Shown: positions 1-7,505 of the stretch, piece after piece
Layout: every line of letters starts with the position of its first letter
Numbering within the stretch: position 1 is the stretch's first letter
Origin: Furfurilactobacillus milii
GTDB taxonomy: Bacteria; Bacillota; Bacilli; Lactobacillales; Lactobacillaceae
Assembly (NCBI RefSeq): GCF_009864005.1
Contig: NZ_WEZQ01000014.1
Span: 1 to 64,000 of the forward strand
Length of the DNA: 64,000 nt
Direction: 5' to 3'
The notes under the pieces: generated by a model
What the model saw: the letters and a program-made list of their open reading frames with translations, nothing else
Database searches by the model: none
Told to the model about the DNA's origin: nothing
Made by a program: the position numbers and the translations under genes

Positions 1-191
1 TAACCAACGCCCCCTTAAAGTACTTAACTGGCAAACACCTTACCAAGTGATGCTGACTAATTTGTCAAAAAATTCGGATCAAATTTGCAATCTACCTTAC
101 ATTAATCATCGAAAGCGATTTCATTTTTCACAAAGTTTCGATATTGGAAATTTATGTCGAAACTTTGATAAGCAGTAATTAAAAAACTGTC
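1..191 (+). promoter_or_regulatory. pox upstream region with near-cre site and long inverted repeat
   Basis: This stretch has no gene I can support. CGAAAGCGATTTCA at 110-123 matches the catabolite responsive element consensus TGWAANCGNTNWCA at all but the first base. CAAAGTTTCGA (131-141) and TCGAAACTTTG (157-167) form a perfect 11-bp inverted repeat just upstream of the pox ribosome binding site. CcpA control of pyruvate oxidase is known in lactobacilli; its use here is inferred. Confidence 0.5.
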
Positions 192-215
192 ATGATTTAT
201 GAAAGGAGACCAGAT

Positions 216-2081
216 ATGGCCAATAAGATTAGTGGTTCAGATGCAGTGTTGAAGGTAATTGAAGCGTGGGGCGTGGATCATATTTTTGGTTACCCTGGTG
301 GTTCATTTGACTCAACAATGAACGCTCTTTATAACCAGAGTAATAAATTGAAGTTCATTCAGGTTCGTCACGAAGAGGCTGGCGCATTAGCTGCCTCAGC
401 GGAATCAAAGTTAACTGGTAAGATTGGCGTTTGTTTTGGATCAGCAGGCCCCGGTGCCATCCACTTAATGAATGGATTATATGATGCTCGTCATGACCAC
501 GCACCGTTGCTGGCCATTGTGGCTCAGGTGCCTTCAAGCAATATGAACCGCGATTTCTTCCAGGCCATGGATGAGGAACCTGCTTTCAACGATGTTGCCG
601 TTTGGAATAAAACCGCAATGAACGCTGAAGGTTTGCCACAGCTGGTCGACGAGGGGATTCGGCACGCTTATAAGTATCACGGCGTTGCTGTATTGACGAT
701 TCCTAAAGACTTTGGCTGGGCCATGATTGACGATACGTATGAATCAAACGCGGTTAATCACGTTGCACCACTATATCCAGAACCAGACCCGCAAAAAATC
801 GATGAAGCTGTTAAATTGATCGAACAGGCTAAGGCGCCCATGATTTACTTCGGTAAAGGTGCGTTTGGCGCTGCTGATGAATTAAAGGCTGTTTCCGAAA
901 AGTTTAAGATGCCATTGGTTTCATCCGTTTTGGGTAAAGGTGTTTTGGATGAAACGTATCCAGCCTACATGGGCTCAACAGGTCGGGTTGCACCTAAACC
1001 AGGTGCTGACCTTGGCTTTTCTACTGATCTGATTGTTTGGGTCGGTAATGATTCACCGTTTAGTTCGATGCTGTTTACTCCAAAGGCGAAGGTTATTCAG
1101 ATTGATGTAGACTCGGAAAAGCTTGGCAAACGTCATCATATCGACGTGCCAGTTCTCGCTGACGCTAAGAAAGCATTGGCCGCCATCGCAGCTAAAGGTG
1201 AACAGCAGGAACCAAGTGCTTTTTATAAGGCTGCGTTAGCTGATAAAGAAAATTGGCGCGCTTGGCAAGACAGTTTCAAAGATGATGAAGAAGTACCGCT
1301 TCGTCCAGAACCCGTCTTTAACGTGCTGAATCAAACGGCTAGTGATAAAGCCGTCTTTGCTGTTGATGTTGGTAACGTCAACATTAATTTTGAACGGTTA
1401 GTTGATATTCATGGTGATCAAAAATGGACGACTTCCGGTCAATACGCAACCATGGGTTATGGCTTGCCGGCTGCGATTGCTGCAAAAATCAATTACCCAC
1501 ACCGGGATGTATACAGTTTGAGCGGTGACGGTGCGTTTGCTATGTTGATGGAGGAAATTCTGACTCAGGTTAAGTATCACCTGAATATCGTGAACATCGT
1601 CTTCAGCAATGAAACGCTGGGCTTTATCGAAGCCGAACAAAAAGATGACAGTAATCAACCACTCTCCGGTGTCGATCTGCCAGCAACAGATTGGGCCGCA
1701 ATTGCCCGCGGAATGGGTGCAGAAGCTTATACTGTTAAGACGCTGGATGACTTCAAACAAGCCATGGCTGCCGCAAAGCAGGCAAGTGCGCCAGTTGTCA
1801 TTGACGTGAAGTTTACTCATGAAATGCCATTGACGACGCAACACATGTTCCTTGATCCGAGCTTCCAGCCTAAGGACCAAGTGGATGCCTTTGTTGAAAA
1901 GTATCAAGCTCAGGCGTTGAAGCCATTTAGCTACTTTTTGAAGCAAGCTTCCGGTAATAGTGATGATGAAGCCGATGCATCGACAGGTGCTTCGGAAGAC
2001 ACAGAGGAAGACACACCTGCTGAAGCTGACACGCAGTCAGGCGATATTGATGCTTCAACTGGGGCCTCTGAGGAAGATTAG
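216..2081 (+). CDS. pox: Pyruvate oxidase (TPP- and FAD-dependent)
   Basis: Converts pyruvate, phosphate and O2 to acetyl phosphate, CO2 and H2O2 in the cytoplasm. The 621-aa protein has the TPP-enzyme layout: N-terminal pyrimidine-binding domain with the catalytic Glu in RHEEAGALAA (about residue 55), a central FAD-type domain, and a C-terminal PP domain with the GDGAFAM...N metal/TPP motif near residue 435. The ATG at 216 is chosen because GAAAGGAG at 201-208 is well spaced; an in-frame ATG at 192 lacks a ribosome binding site. The length slightly exceeds the usual roughly 600 aa because of an acidic C-terminal tail in which DASTGASE occurs twice. A near-cre site lies upstream. The assignment over acetolactate synthase rests on overall similarity, and its position as a single gene fits pox. 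Confidence 0.93.
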   Translation: MANKISGSDAVLKVIEAWGVDHIFGYPGGSFDSTMNALYNQSNKLKFIQVRHEEAGALAASAESKLTGKIGVCFGSAGPGAIHLMNGLYDARHDHAPLLAIVAQVPSSNMNRDFFQAMDEEPAFNDVAVWNKTAMNAEGLPQLVDEGIRHAYKYHGVAVLTIPKDFGWAMIDDTYESNAVNHVAPLYPEPDPQKIDEAVKLIEQAKAPMIYFGKGAFGAADELKAVSEKFKMPLVSSVLGKGVLDETYPAYMGSTGRVAPKPGADLGFSTDLIVWVGNDSPFSSMLFTPKAKVIQIDVDSEKLGKRHHIDVPVLADAKKALAAIAAKGEQQEPSAFYKAALADKENWRAWQDSFKDDEEVPLRPEPVFNVLNQTASDKAVFAVDVGNVNINFERLVDIHGDQKWTTSGQYATMGYGLPAAIAAKINYPHRDVYSLSGDGAFAMLMEEILTQVKYHLNIVNIVFSNETLGFIEAEQKDDSNQPLSGVDLPATDWAAIARGMGAEAYTVKTLDDFKQAMAAAKQASAPVVIDVKFTHEMPLTTQHMFLDPSFQPKDQVDAFVEKYQAQALKPFSYFLKQASGNSDDEADASTGASEDTEEDTPAEADTQSGDIDASTGASEED

Positions 2082-2147
2082 TTGTTAATTTAATCATTGA
2101 GTTTGTTCGCTAACCGATAAATACGAGATTGAATTTCAGCGAATACA

Positions 2148-2210
2148 AAATGCCATGTGCTAAAGTCGCCACAAAAAGTGGGGATGATAGACATGGCATT
2201 TTTGTTTAAT
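2148..2210 (+). terminator. Terminator-like hairpin overlapping the next start codon
   Basis: AAATGCCATGT (2148-2158) pairs with ACATGGCATTT (2191-2201), followed by TTGTTT. It could terminate pox, but its 3' arm contains the ATG of the following gene and its loop carries the GTGGGG ribosome binding site. It may therefore act as an attenuator. Confidence 0.6.
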
Positions 2211-2834
2211 TGGGCCGAAGTAGAGCCGGACGAATACGCAATGACAACGACCGATGGCAGTATCGTTGATTTAGGTGAACGAAATTACCTGCGTATCGAT
2301 GGTAATGGAGATGAAGATAGCATCGAATTTCGTCGGGATGCGGCCAGCATGATAGCACTTGGCGAGTTCTTGTCCGAGGCGCCGAAACATGATATCACGA
2401 TTGCAGCATTTCGCAATTTCGTTCATTATCCACTGATGGTTAACTGGTATGGTGATTTGCACGTACCTCACGAACGTTTTCAGATGAGAATGAAACAACC
2501 TAACTTTATGCCAAACGAAGCTGTTACAGCGGCAATTGATCAATTACGTGGCAAAGTTCCCGTCGTTGGTGATGTAACCTATGAGCGATTCAAAGAAGGT
2601 CTGGAAGCGCAGGTGAGCCAAACTGGTCTAGCTACACCGGAATTAATCGAAAGATTACAAATGTTTATCGGCAATAGCCCGTTTGTGATTGAACATGGCG
2701 ATGATTGGCACCGAGAGCTGTATTTGAACGATGTGTCGACGTTGCCACAATCCCAATGGCAAATTATTTTGCGCCAACAAATTAGTGTTGCTGATCCAGT
2801 AGCGGCGCGCAATTTTCCGATCATCACAAATTGA
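2193..2834 (+). CDS. Hypothetical protein (213 aa)
   Basis: I do not recognise this protein. It is soluble, rather acidic, with no signal peptide or membrane segment. It has an N-terminal beta-rich stretch starting MAFLFNW, then FRNFVHYPLMVNWYG around residue 75-90. The start at 2193 is preferred over in-frame ATG 2184 and GTG-type starts further upstream because GTGGGG at 2178-2183 is about 9 bases away. The gene lies 110 bp after pox on the same strand, and its start codon sits inside a terminator-like hairpin, so its expression may depend on read-through from pox. A promoter for the riboswitch remnant follows directly. Confidence 0.7.
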   Translation: MAFLFNWAEVEPDEYAMTTTDGSIVDLGERNYLRIDGNGDEDSIEFRRDAASMIALGEFLSEAPKHDITIAAFRNFVHYPLMVNWYGDLHVPHERFQMRMKQPNFMPNEAVTAAIDQLRGKVPVVGDVTYERFKEGLEAQVSQTGLATPELIERLQMFIGNSPFVIEHGDDWHRELYLNDVSTLPQSQWQIILRQQISVADPVAARNFPIITN

Positions 2835-2852
2835 CTTGGGATAATTTTCACA

Positions 2853-2982
2853 TTGACAAACAATTTGAAAACTAATATCTTTGTGCCAGTTGAATAAATC
2901 ATTTCTTCGGGGCAGGGTGAAATTCCCGACCGACGGTGACAACAAGGTGTCGTTGGACAACTTGTTGAAGTCCGTGACCCGC
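2853..2982 (+). promoter_or_regulatory. Truncated FMN riboswitch (RFN element) with promoter
   Basis: TTGACA (2853-2858) and TATCTT (2877-2882), 18 bp apart, form a plausible promoter. From about 2904 the sequence matches the 5' half of the FMN riboswitch: CGGGGCAGGGTGAAATTCCC, ACCGACGGTGA, a variable P3 extension (CAACAAG/CTTGTTG) and AGTCCGTGACCCGC ending at 2982. The second half, normally with GGTGAAATTCC, ACCGAC and AGTCnGGATG-type segments, is absent. No complete riboflavin gene or transporter follows on this strand, so the element is an orphan remnant and probably cannot sense FMN. Confidence 0.88.
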
Positions 2983-2983
2983 G

Positions 2984-3082
2984 CAACAACGTGCTGGTGG
3001 CAAGGCTGGTAACAAAGGGAGTGACGTGGCAGCGGATATTCTTGAACTGATCGATCTGCACCAACAACTAGCTAATGTGTAG
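2984..3082 (+). pseudogene. ribH: 3' remnant of ribH (lumazine synthase)
   Basis: Read from 2984 in frame, the sequence encodes QQR-AGGKAGNKGSDVAADILELI... and ends at a TAG (3080-3082). The AGxKAGNKG segment followed by an Ala-rich helix and DLhxQL is the conserved C-terminus of lumazine synthase (RibH), the last enzyme before riboflavin synthase. There is no start codon or N-terminal part. It directly abuts the truncated FMN riboswitch, the expected product of a deletion spanning ribD-ribE-ribAB and most of ribH. Confidence 0.85.
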
Positions 3083-3105
3083 GTAATCTGTTGTTCACAT
3101 GTGAA

Positions 3106-3142
3106 TACAAAAAATCACGAGCCAACAGGACTCGTGATTTAC
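3106..3142 (-). terminator. gpx terminator
   Basis: AAATCACGAG (3112-3121) and CTCGTGATTT (3131-3140) form a hairpin followed by a U-run on the minus strand, just downstream of the peroxidase gene. It could also stop plus-strand transcription from the riboswitch remnant. Confidence 0.8.
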
Positions 3143-3154
3143 ATAGATAGATAA

Positions 3155-3631
3155 CTATTCGGCTTGGTTTAATGCGTCCACAATGTCCGTTTCAAACTTC
3201 TCAGGTTTTGTCTGTGGTGCATAGCGTTTGATGACTTGGCCGTCACGACCTACTAAGAACTTGGTAAAGTTCCATTTTATTCGACCATGACCAGCAGCAT
3301 CCTTTAAATAGGTGAATAACGGATCTTCATCGTCACCATTCACAGCAACACGCTTTGTCATCGGAAAGGTTACACCATAGTGAACTTGGCAAAAGTCATC
3401 CGTTTCTTCATCCGTCGCAAGCTCTTGGTGGAATTGATTTGACGGCAGGCCAAGGACATTGAAGCCCTGATCATGATACTGTTTGTACAGACTTTCCAAG
3501 CCTTCCAGCTGTGGCGCAAAGCCGCATTTGCTAGCAGTGTTTACAATCAAGAGAACTTGACCGCGATAGTTGTCTAATGGGATGGTTTGTCCGCTCATTT
3601 CAGTTTCCGAAAAATCATAGATTGATGCCAT
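3155..3631 (-). CDS. gpx: Glutathione peroxidase-type thiol peroxidase
   Basis: Reduces peroxides in the cytoplasm, in bacteria of this type probably with thioredoxin as donor. The 158-aa length is typical. The catalytic Cys lies in VNTASKCGFAPQ (about residue 36), the Gln in LPSNQFHQE and the Trp-Asn in KWNFTKFLVG, so the active-site set is complete. The start follows AAAGGAGCG with normal spacing. It is a single-gene unit between two terminators. Functionally it fits with the H2O2-producing pyruvate oxidase nearby, but no shared regulation is visible. Confidence 0.93.
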   Translation of the reverse strand: MASIYDFSETEMSGQTIPLDNYRGQVLLIVNTASKCGFAPQLEGLESLYKQYHDQGFNVLGLPSNQFHQELATDEETDDFCQVHYGVTFPMTKRVAVNGDDEDPLFTYLKDAAGHGRIKWNFTKFLVGRDGQVIKRYAPQTKPEKFETDIVDALNQAE

Positions 3632-3748
3632 TAAATGCGCTCCTTTCTAATTGTTTGATAGTGTTACATCATTACTTATGGTTATTGTGCGTCAATTTCA
3701 TAAATAATGCGAGAATCGGGATTTTACATTTTCGAGGAACATGATGAA

Positions 3749-3764
3749 CGTTTCACGTGAAACG
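3749..3764. promoter_or_regulatory. parS-like palindrome
   Basis: CGTTTCACGTGAAACG is a perfect 16-bp palindrome differing only in the outermost base pair from the Firmicutes ParB site TGTTTCACGTGAAACA. It lies in the intergenic region between gpx and the GlsB-like gene. Candidate chromosome-partition site; the match is seen, the function is inferred. Confidence 0.5.
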
Positions 3765-3830
3765 GAGAAAATGGAAGTACCCTTCCAAAATCAAAAATTA
3801 GCCAAATATGGAAATATACTTCCATTTCTC
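3765..3830. repeat. Inverted repeat between gpx and the GlsB-like gene
   Basis: GAGAAAATGGAAGTA (3765-3779) and TACTTCCATTTCTC (3817-3830) are near-perfect inverted copies, with a further internal TGGAAG/CTTCCA pair. It may be an extended hairpin or a protein-binding site; the function is unknown. Confidence 0.45.
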
Positions 3831-3840
3831 ACAAGGTAGA

Positions 3841-3885
3841 TCATAGAAAAAAGCCATCCTCTTTTTGGGATGGCTTTTTCTATGA
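3841..3885 (-). terminator. Terminator of the GlsB-like gene
   Basis: Long hairpin TCATAGAAAAAAGCCATCC / GGATGGCTTTTTCTATGA with U-runs on both strands, immediately after the minus-strand membrane protein gene. Confidence 0.85.
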
Positions 3886-3889
3886 AACA

Positions 3890-4147
3890 TCATTCTTTAC
3901 GTTTGCGCATGCCGAAAATTGCTGAAACAATCAATACCAGAATTACCGCTCCAATAATGGATGGGAAGACTGCCATGCCGGCAAGCATTGGTCCCCAGTG
4001 ACCGAAAATCATTTGACCGAGCCACGCACCGACCAGACCGGCAATAATGTTACCGATGATGCCTGCTGGCAAGTCACGATTTGTGATCATCCCAGCCACA
4101 ACACCGATTAATCCACCAACAATAAGTGACCATAACCATCCAAACAT
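3890..4147 (-). CDS. GlsB/YeaQ/YmgE family stress membrane protein
   Basis: Small (85-aa) integral membrane protein with three hydrophobic Gly-rich helices, beginning MFGWLWSLIVGGLIGVVAGM, with internal NIIAGLVGAWLGQ, the hallmark pattern of the transglycosylase-associated GlsB/YmgE family, and a basic C-terminus (GMRKRKE). Members are induced by envelope or general stress in lactic acid bacteria, and their molecular role is poorly defined. The start at 4147 is preferred to 4153 because AAGGAG lies only one base from the latter. Single-gene unit with its own terminator. Confidence 0.88.
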   Translation of the reverse strand: MFGWLWSLIVGGLIGVVAGMITNRDLPAGIIGNIIAGLVGAWLGQMIFGHWGPMLAGMAVFPSIIGAVILVLIVSAIFGMRKRKE

Positions 4148-4241
4148 AAGCATGCTCCTTTCTTATGAAAGCAATAAGGTTTTGCGTTGATTTAAAGGTA
4201 TCAAGAAATGATGAATAGCTCAATTTTTATGCTTAAAATAA

Positions 4242-4294
4242 TTCACATTTGTGGTACATTTACACTTGTGCTACATTCACAGATGTGATATAGT
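4242..4294 (+). promoter_or_regulatory. Three 17-bp iterons over the xre-clpL promoter
   Basis: Three consecutive 17-bp units (4242-4258, 4259-4275, 4276-4292) each carry a palindromic core of the form YACANNTGTG: CACATTTGTG, TACACTTGTG and CACAGATGTG, with centres exactly 17 bp apart. They overlap a promoter with TTGTGC (4266-4271) and TATAGT (4289-4294), 17 bp apart. This is the geometry of an autoregulated operator; binding by the adjacent Xre-type protein is inferred. Confidence 0.65.
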
Positions 4295-4324
4295 ATTTAT
4301 CGAAGGGAGGTTACCGAGAATGTC

Positions 4325-4546
4325 ATGAAAATTGATGTGAAGACGTATTTGGTCGAGCATGACTTGACCATCTATGAGGTGGCTAAGCGCAGTGGCTATG
4401 GGTATACCACCTTACACAAGTCGTTTAATAAACGACAAACTGATGCGACCCCGCTGAACATAAGGGATCTTGATGCATTAGCGCGTGCACAGCACGTTCA
4501 AATGTGGGAAATTCTAAGAGATCTGGAGTCACATTATATGAACTAG
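4325..4546 (+). CDS. Small Xre-type helix-turn-helix protein
   Basis: A 73-aa protein that is essentially only a DNA-binding domain. The segment LTIYEVAKRSGYGYTTLHKS (about residues 14-33) reads as a helix-turn-helix. It starts after GGGAGG (4305-4310); an ATG at 4320 runs out of frame into TGA. It is followed 50 bp later by clpL, with no terminator between them, so the two are probably cotranscribed from the iteron-containing promoter. I infer that it controls its own operon and hence clpL. No CIRCE or clear CtsR box is visible, which makes it the best local candidate for clpL control. Confidence 0.75.
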   Translation: MKIDVKTYLVEHDLTIYEVAKRSGYGYTTLHKSFNKRQTDATPLNIRDLDALARAQHVQMWEILRDLESHYMN

Positions 4547-4596
4547 CCTTTAAAGAGCTTTGAACTGAAGCATTGGTACAGAGGAGGAAATTAAAT

Positions 4597-6723
4597 ATGG
4601 CACAACAAAACTTTTCTAACGATCCATTTGGCAACAACATGGACGATATTTTCAATCAATTAATGGGTAACATGAACGGCATTAACTCAGAATCACGGTA
4701 TCTAGTCAATGGTCGTGAGATGACACCAGAAGAATTTGCGGAATACCGAAAGAATGGTCGTTTGGCAGCGTCTGAACAAGGGCGTGGCAAGCAGGCGGTT
4801 CAAAACGGAAAGAAGCAAGGTATTCTGGAAAAACTGGGTCGTAACTTAACTCAGGAAGCTCGTGACGGCAAGCTGGATCCAGTTATTGGCCGGAATAAGG
4901 AAATTCAGGAAACGGCTGAAATTTTAAGCCGTCGTACTAAGAACAATCCAATTCTTGTCGGAGATGCTGGGGTTGGTAAAACGGCCGTCGTTGAAGGATT
5001 GGCACAAGCTATTGTGAATGGCGATGTGCCAGCAGCCATCAAGGACAAGCAAATTTGGTCAATTGATTTATCCTCATTAGAGGCGGGTACACAATATCGT
5101 GGTAGCTTCGAAGAAAATATTCAAAATCTGATCAAAGAAGTTAAAAAGGCCGGCAATGTAATCATATTCTTCGACGAAATTCACCAGATTTTAGGCACTG
5201 GTTCAACTGGTGGCGAAGATGGTGGCAAAGGTATGGCCGACATCATCAAGCCGGCACTGAGCCGTGGCGAATTGACAGTCATTGGTGCAACAACGCAGGA
5301 CGAATACAGAAATACCATCATGAAGAACGCAGCACTTGCTCGTCGATTCAACGATGTTACGGTTAATGCACCTAGTGCTGAAGATACCGTAGCGATTCTG
5401 AAGGGCATTCGTAAGTTGTATCAGGATCATCACAACGTTGACTTGCCTGACGATGTTCTGAAGGCTGCTGTTGATTACGCGGTTCAGTACATTCCACAAC
5501 GCTCATTGCCTGACAAGGCGATTGACTTACTGGACATGACAGCTGCACACTTGGCCGCACAACATCCAGTTACTGACAAAGTTAGTTTGGAAGCACAGTT
5601 GAAGCAGGCTGAACAAGACAAACAGGCTGCCGCTGATAAGGAAGACTTTGAAGCCGCTGGTAAGGCGAAGGCCAAAGTTGATGCGTTAACCAAACAGTTG
5701 AAAGATGGCGGTCACGAAGAACGCCCAGTCGCAACTGTTAATGATGTCGCCGCCGCTGTTGAGCGATTGACTGGGATTCCGGTTTCACAAATGGGTGCCA
5801 GCGATATTGAACGGTTGAAGACCATTAACAAACGCCTTAAGGGTAAGGTTATTGGTCAGGATGAAGCGGTTGATATGGTTGCTCGGGCAATCCGTCGTAA
5901 CCGTGCCGGTTTTGATGAAGGCAATCGTCCAATTGGTAGCTTCTTATTTGTTGGTCCAACCGGTGTCGGAAAGACGGAATTGGCTAAACAACTCGCCCTC
6001 GACATGTTTGGCAACAAGAATGCGATTATCCGTTTAGACATGAGTGAATACACGGATACGACCGCCGTTTCCAAACTAATTGGGACGACTGCCGGCTATG
6101 TTGGCTATGAAGACAACGCCAACACGTTGACGGAAAAAGTTCGTCGTAACCCATACTCCATCGTGTTACTTGATGAAATTGAAAAGGCCAACCCACAAGT
6201 GTTGACCCTGTTACTTCAAGTCATGGATGATGGGCGTTTGACGGATGGTCAAGGGAATGTGGTCGACTTTAAGAACACCATTATCATTGCGACGTCTAAC
6301 GCCGGCTTTGGTAACGAAAGCTTGAGTACCGATGAGAATCAGAACAAGAACTTGATGGACAAGTTGGCACCATACTTCCGTCCAGAATTTTTGAACCGGT
6401 TCAACGGGATCGTTGAATTCAGTCATTTAACTAAAGATGACTTAGGCCAAATTGTGGACTTGATGATCGATGACGTTAACGTGACATTGGCTAAGAAGCA
6501 AATTACCTTGAAGGTAACGGATGACGCCAAAGCTTGGTTAATCGACCAAGGTTACGATGAAGCAATGGGTGCACGTCCATTACGTCGAGTTATCGAACAA
6601 CAAATTCGTGACCGCGTCACTGACTTCTACTTGGATCACTTGGATGCCAAACATTTGGAAGCAGATTTGGTTGATGGGGAAATCAAGATCAAGAATTTGG
6701 ACAAAGACAGCGTTACCGAATAG
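4597..6723 (+). CDS. clpL: ClpL, ATP-dependent Clp-family chaperone ATPase
   Basis: HSP100 disaggregase of lactic acid bacteria, involved in heat and envelope stress tolerance. The 708-aa protein has the ClpL layout: a short Asn/Met-rich N-terminus ([17 protein letters not shown]) without the ClpC/E N-domain or zinc finger; AAA1 with Walker A GDAGVGKT (about residue 122) and Walker B IIFFDEIH; a middle segment with a UVR-like stretch ([17 protein letters not shown]); and AAA2 with Walker A GPTGVGKT (about residue 453) and LLDEIEKA. The start at 4597 follows GAGGAGG at 4581-4587; the in-frame ATG at 4573 would place the ribosome binding site inside the gene. It is cotranscribed with the small Xre-type gene. 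It lacks an obvious ClpP-binding tripeptide loop, as usual for ClpL. Confidence 0.94.
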   Translation: MAQQNFSNDPFGNNMDDIFNQLMGNMNGINSESRYLVNGREMTPEEFAEYRKNGRLAASEQGRGKQAVQNGKKQGILEKLGRNLTQEARDGKLDPVIGRNKEIQETAEILSRRTKNNPILVGDAGVGKTAVVEGLAQAIVNGDVPAAIKDKQIWSIDLSSLEAGTQYRGSFEENIQNLIKEVKKAGNVIIFFDEIHQILGTGSTGGEDGGKGMADIIKPALSRGELTVIGATTQDEYRNTIMKNAALARRFNDVTVNAPSAEDTVAILKGIRKLYQDHHNVDLPDDVLKAAVDYAVQYIPQRSLPDKAIDLLDMTAAHLAAQHPVTDKVSLEAQLKQAEQDKQAAADKEDFEAAGKAKAKVDALTKQLKDGGHEERPVATVNDVAAAVERLTGIPVSQMGASDIERLKTINKRLKGKVIGQDEAVDMVARAIRRNRAGFDEGNRPIGSFLFVGPTGVGKTELAKQLALDMFGNKNAIIRLDMSEYTDTTAVSKLIGTTAGYVGYEDNANTLTEKVRRNPYSIVLLDEIEKANPQVLTLLLQVMDDGRLTDGQGNVVDFKNTIIIATSNAGFGNESLSTDENQNKNLMDKLAPYFRPEFLNRFNGIVEFSHLTKDDLGQIVDLMIDDVNVTLAKKQITLKVTDDAKAWLIDQGYDEAMGARPLRRVIEQQIRDRVTDFYLDHLDAKHLEADLVDGEIKIKNLDKDSVTE

Positions 6724-6736
6724 TGTTTGACCGCAT

Positions 6737-6775
6737 AAAGACCCAGTGCCACATACTGACACTGGGTCTTTAGTA
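6737..6775 (+). terminator. clpL terminator
   Basis: AAAGACCCAGTG (6737-6748) and CACTGGGTCTTT (6760-6771) form a strong hairpin directly after clpL. Confidence 0.85.
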
Positions 6776-6816
6776 CATATATATTTTCTTGCAATGCTCT
6801 GGTCGTCTGCCGTTGC

Positions 6817-6983
6817 GGCAACCAGAGACGCCGTTCCATGAGGACCGGACTCAACCCGCTAAGATCGCGGTTTTCGTCCTCGATTTTGAGCCGAAGTTCC
6901 GTCTCAAAAGTCGTCCCACACTACTAAATGGCCAAAAGCGTGCCATTTAGTAGTGTCGACACGGAACTATGTCTCTGGTTGCC
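6817..6983 (-). repeat. Structured dispersed element, subtype B (copy 1)
   Basis: 167 bp, read on the minus strand. Closing arms GGCAACCAGAGAC and GTCTCTGGTTGCC pair perfectly. Inside are the core CCGTG, hairpin 1 (ACACTACTAAATGGC/GCCATTTAGTAGTGT), GGGACGAC, hairpin 2 (TTTTGAG/CTCAAAA), CGAGGACGAAAACCGCG, hairpin 3 (CCGC/GCGG) and CCGGTCCTC. It shares this architecture with seven other copies in the window. It fills most of the 422-bp gap between clpL and the next gene. Confidence 0.85.
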
Positions 6984-7145
6984 TCCACTACCACATGCTT
7001 ATGGATATAGGATTAACTTGTCCTCAGGATTGTACCAAGGTATTTACAATAGTTCAGAGTTTTGTCGCAACTATTTTTGACGTATGAGTATACAAAATTA
7101 GGTTGCTGGCAAAGAATTGCTTCAAAAGATAAAGGAGAAATCACA

Positions 7146-7505
7146 ATGAAGACAGAACTGGAAGGTTTCAGGGTCAAGTCAGACAAGCACGCAGAAGCTC
7201 AGGAATGGTTAAAGTTTCTTGCAGATAATCGGCAAGCGTTCTTGACAACGTTACCCGCAGAAAAGATGTTAGTCGAATCGGTCTTTTCAACAATGATTGG
7301 CAATGATCTGTATCTGTGCTGGTATTCTATTCAGGGCGATAATCCAAGGCCGGTTGAGGATTCAGAGAGCGAGCTGGACAAACGGCATGTCGCATACTGG
7401 GAGGACTGTATTGATGAAAGTGTGCCGTCATTGAAGTTTGATCATGTAGTGAACTATGTTCCAGATGAGTTGACGCAGAAAATGTCACGACTGTATGAGA
7501 ATTAA
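7146..7505 (+). CDS. DUF6176-type small protein
   Basis: A 119-aa soluble protein resembling DUF6176 members. The visible features are an N-terminal VKSDKHAEAQEWLKFL helix, a central MLVESVF...LYLCWYSIQG strand pair and KRHVAYWEDCIDE near residue 80. I know no reaction for the family. The start at 7146 is chosen for AAAGGAG at 7132-7138; the longer in-frame reading from 7062 has no ribosome binding site. Its last bases overlap the end of the convergent MarR gene by 4 bp. Confidence 0.72.
   Translation: MKTELEGFRVKSDKHAEAQEWLKFLADNRQAFLTTLPAEKMLVESVFSTMIGNDLYLCWYSIQGDNPRPVEDSESELDKRHVAYWEDCIDESVPSLKFDHVVNYVPDELTQKMSRLYEN

Noticed and set aside
1398-1946. 182-codon open frame antisense to pox
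   Set aside because: It lies entirely in the shadow of a well-supported gene, has no ribosome binding site and shows no recognisable protein motif.
2579-3067. 162-codon minus-strand open frame
   Set aside because: It crosses the hypothetical gene, the riboswitch remnant and the ribH remnant in antisense; composition and lack of a ribosome binding site argue against it.
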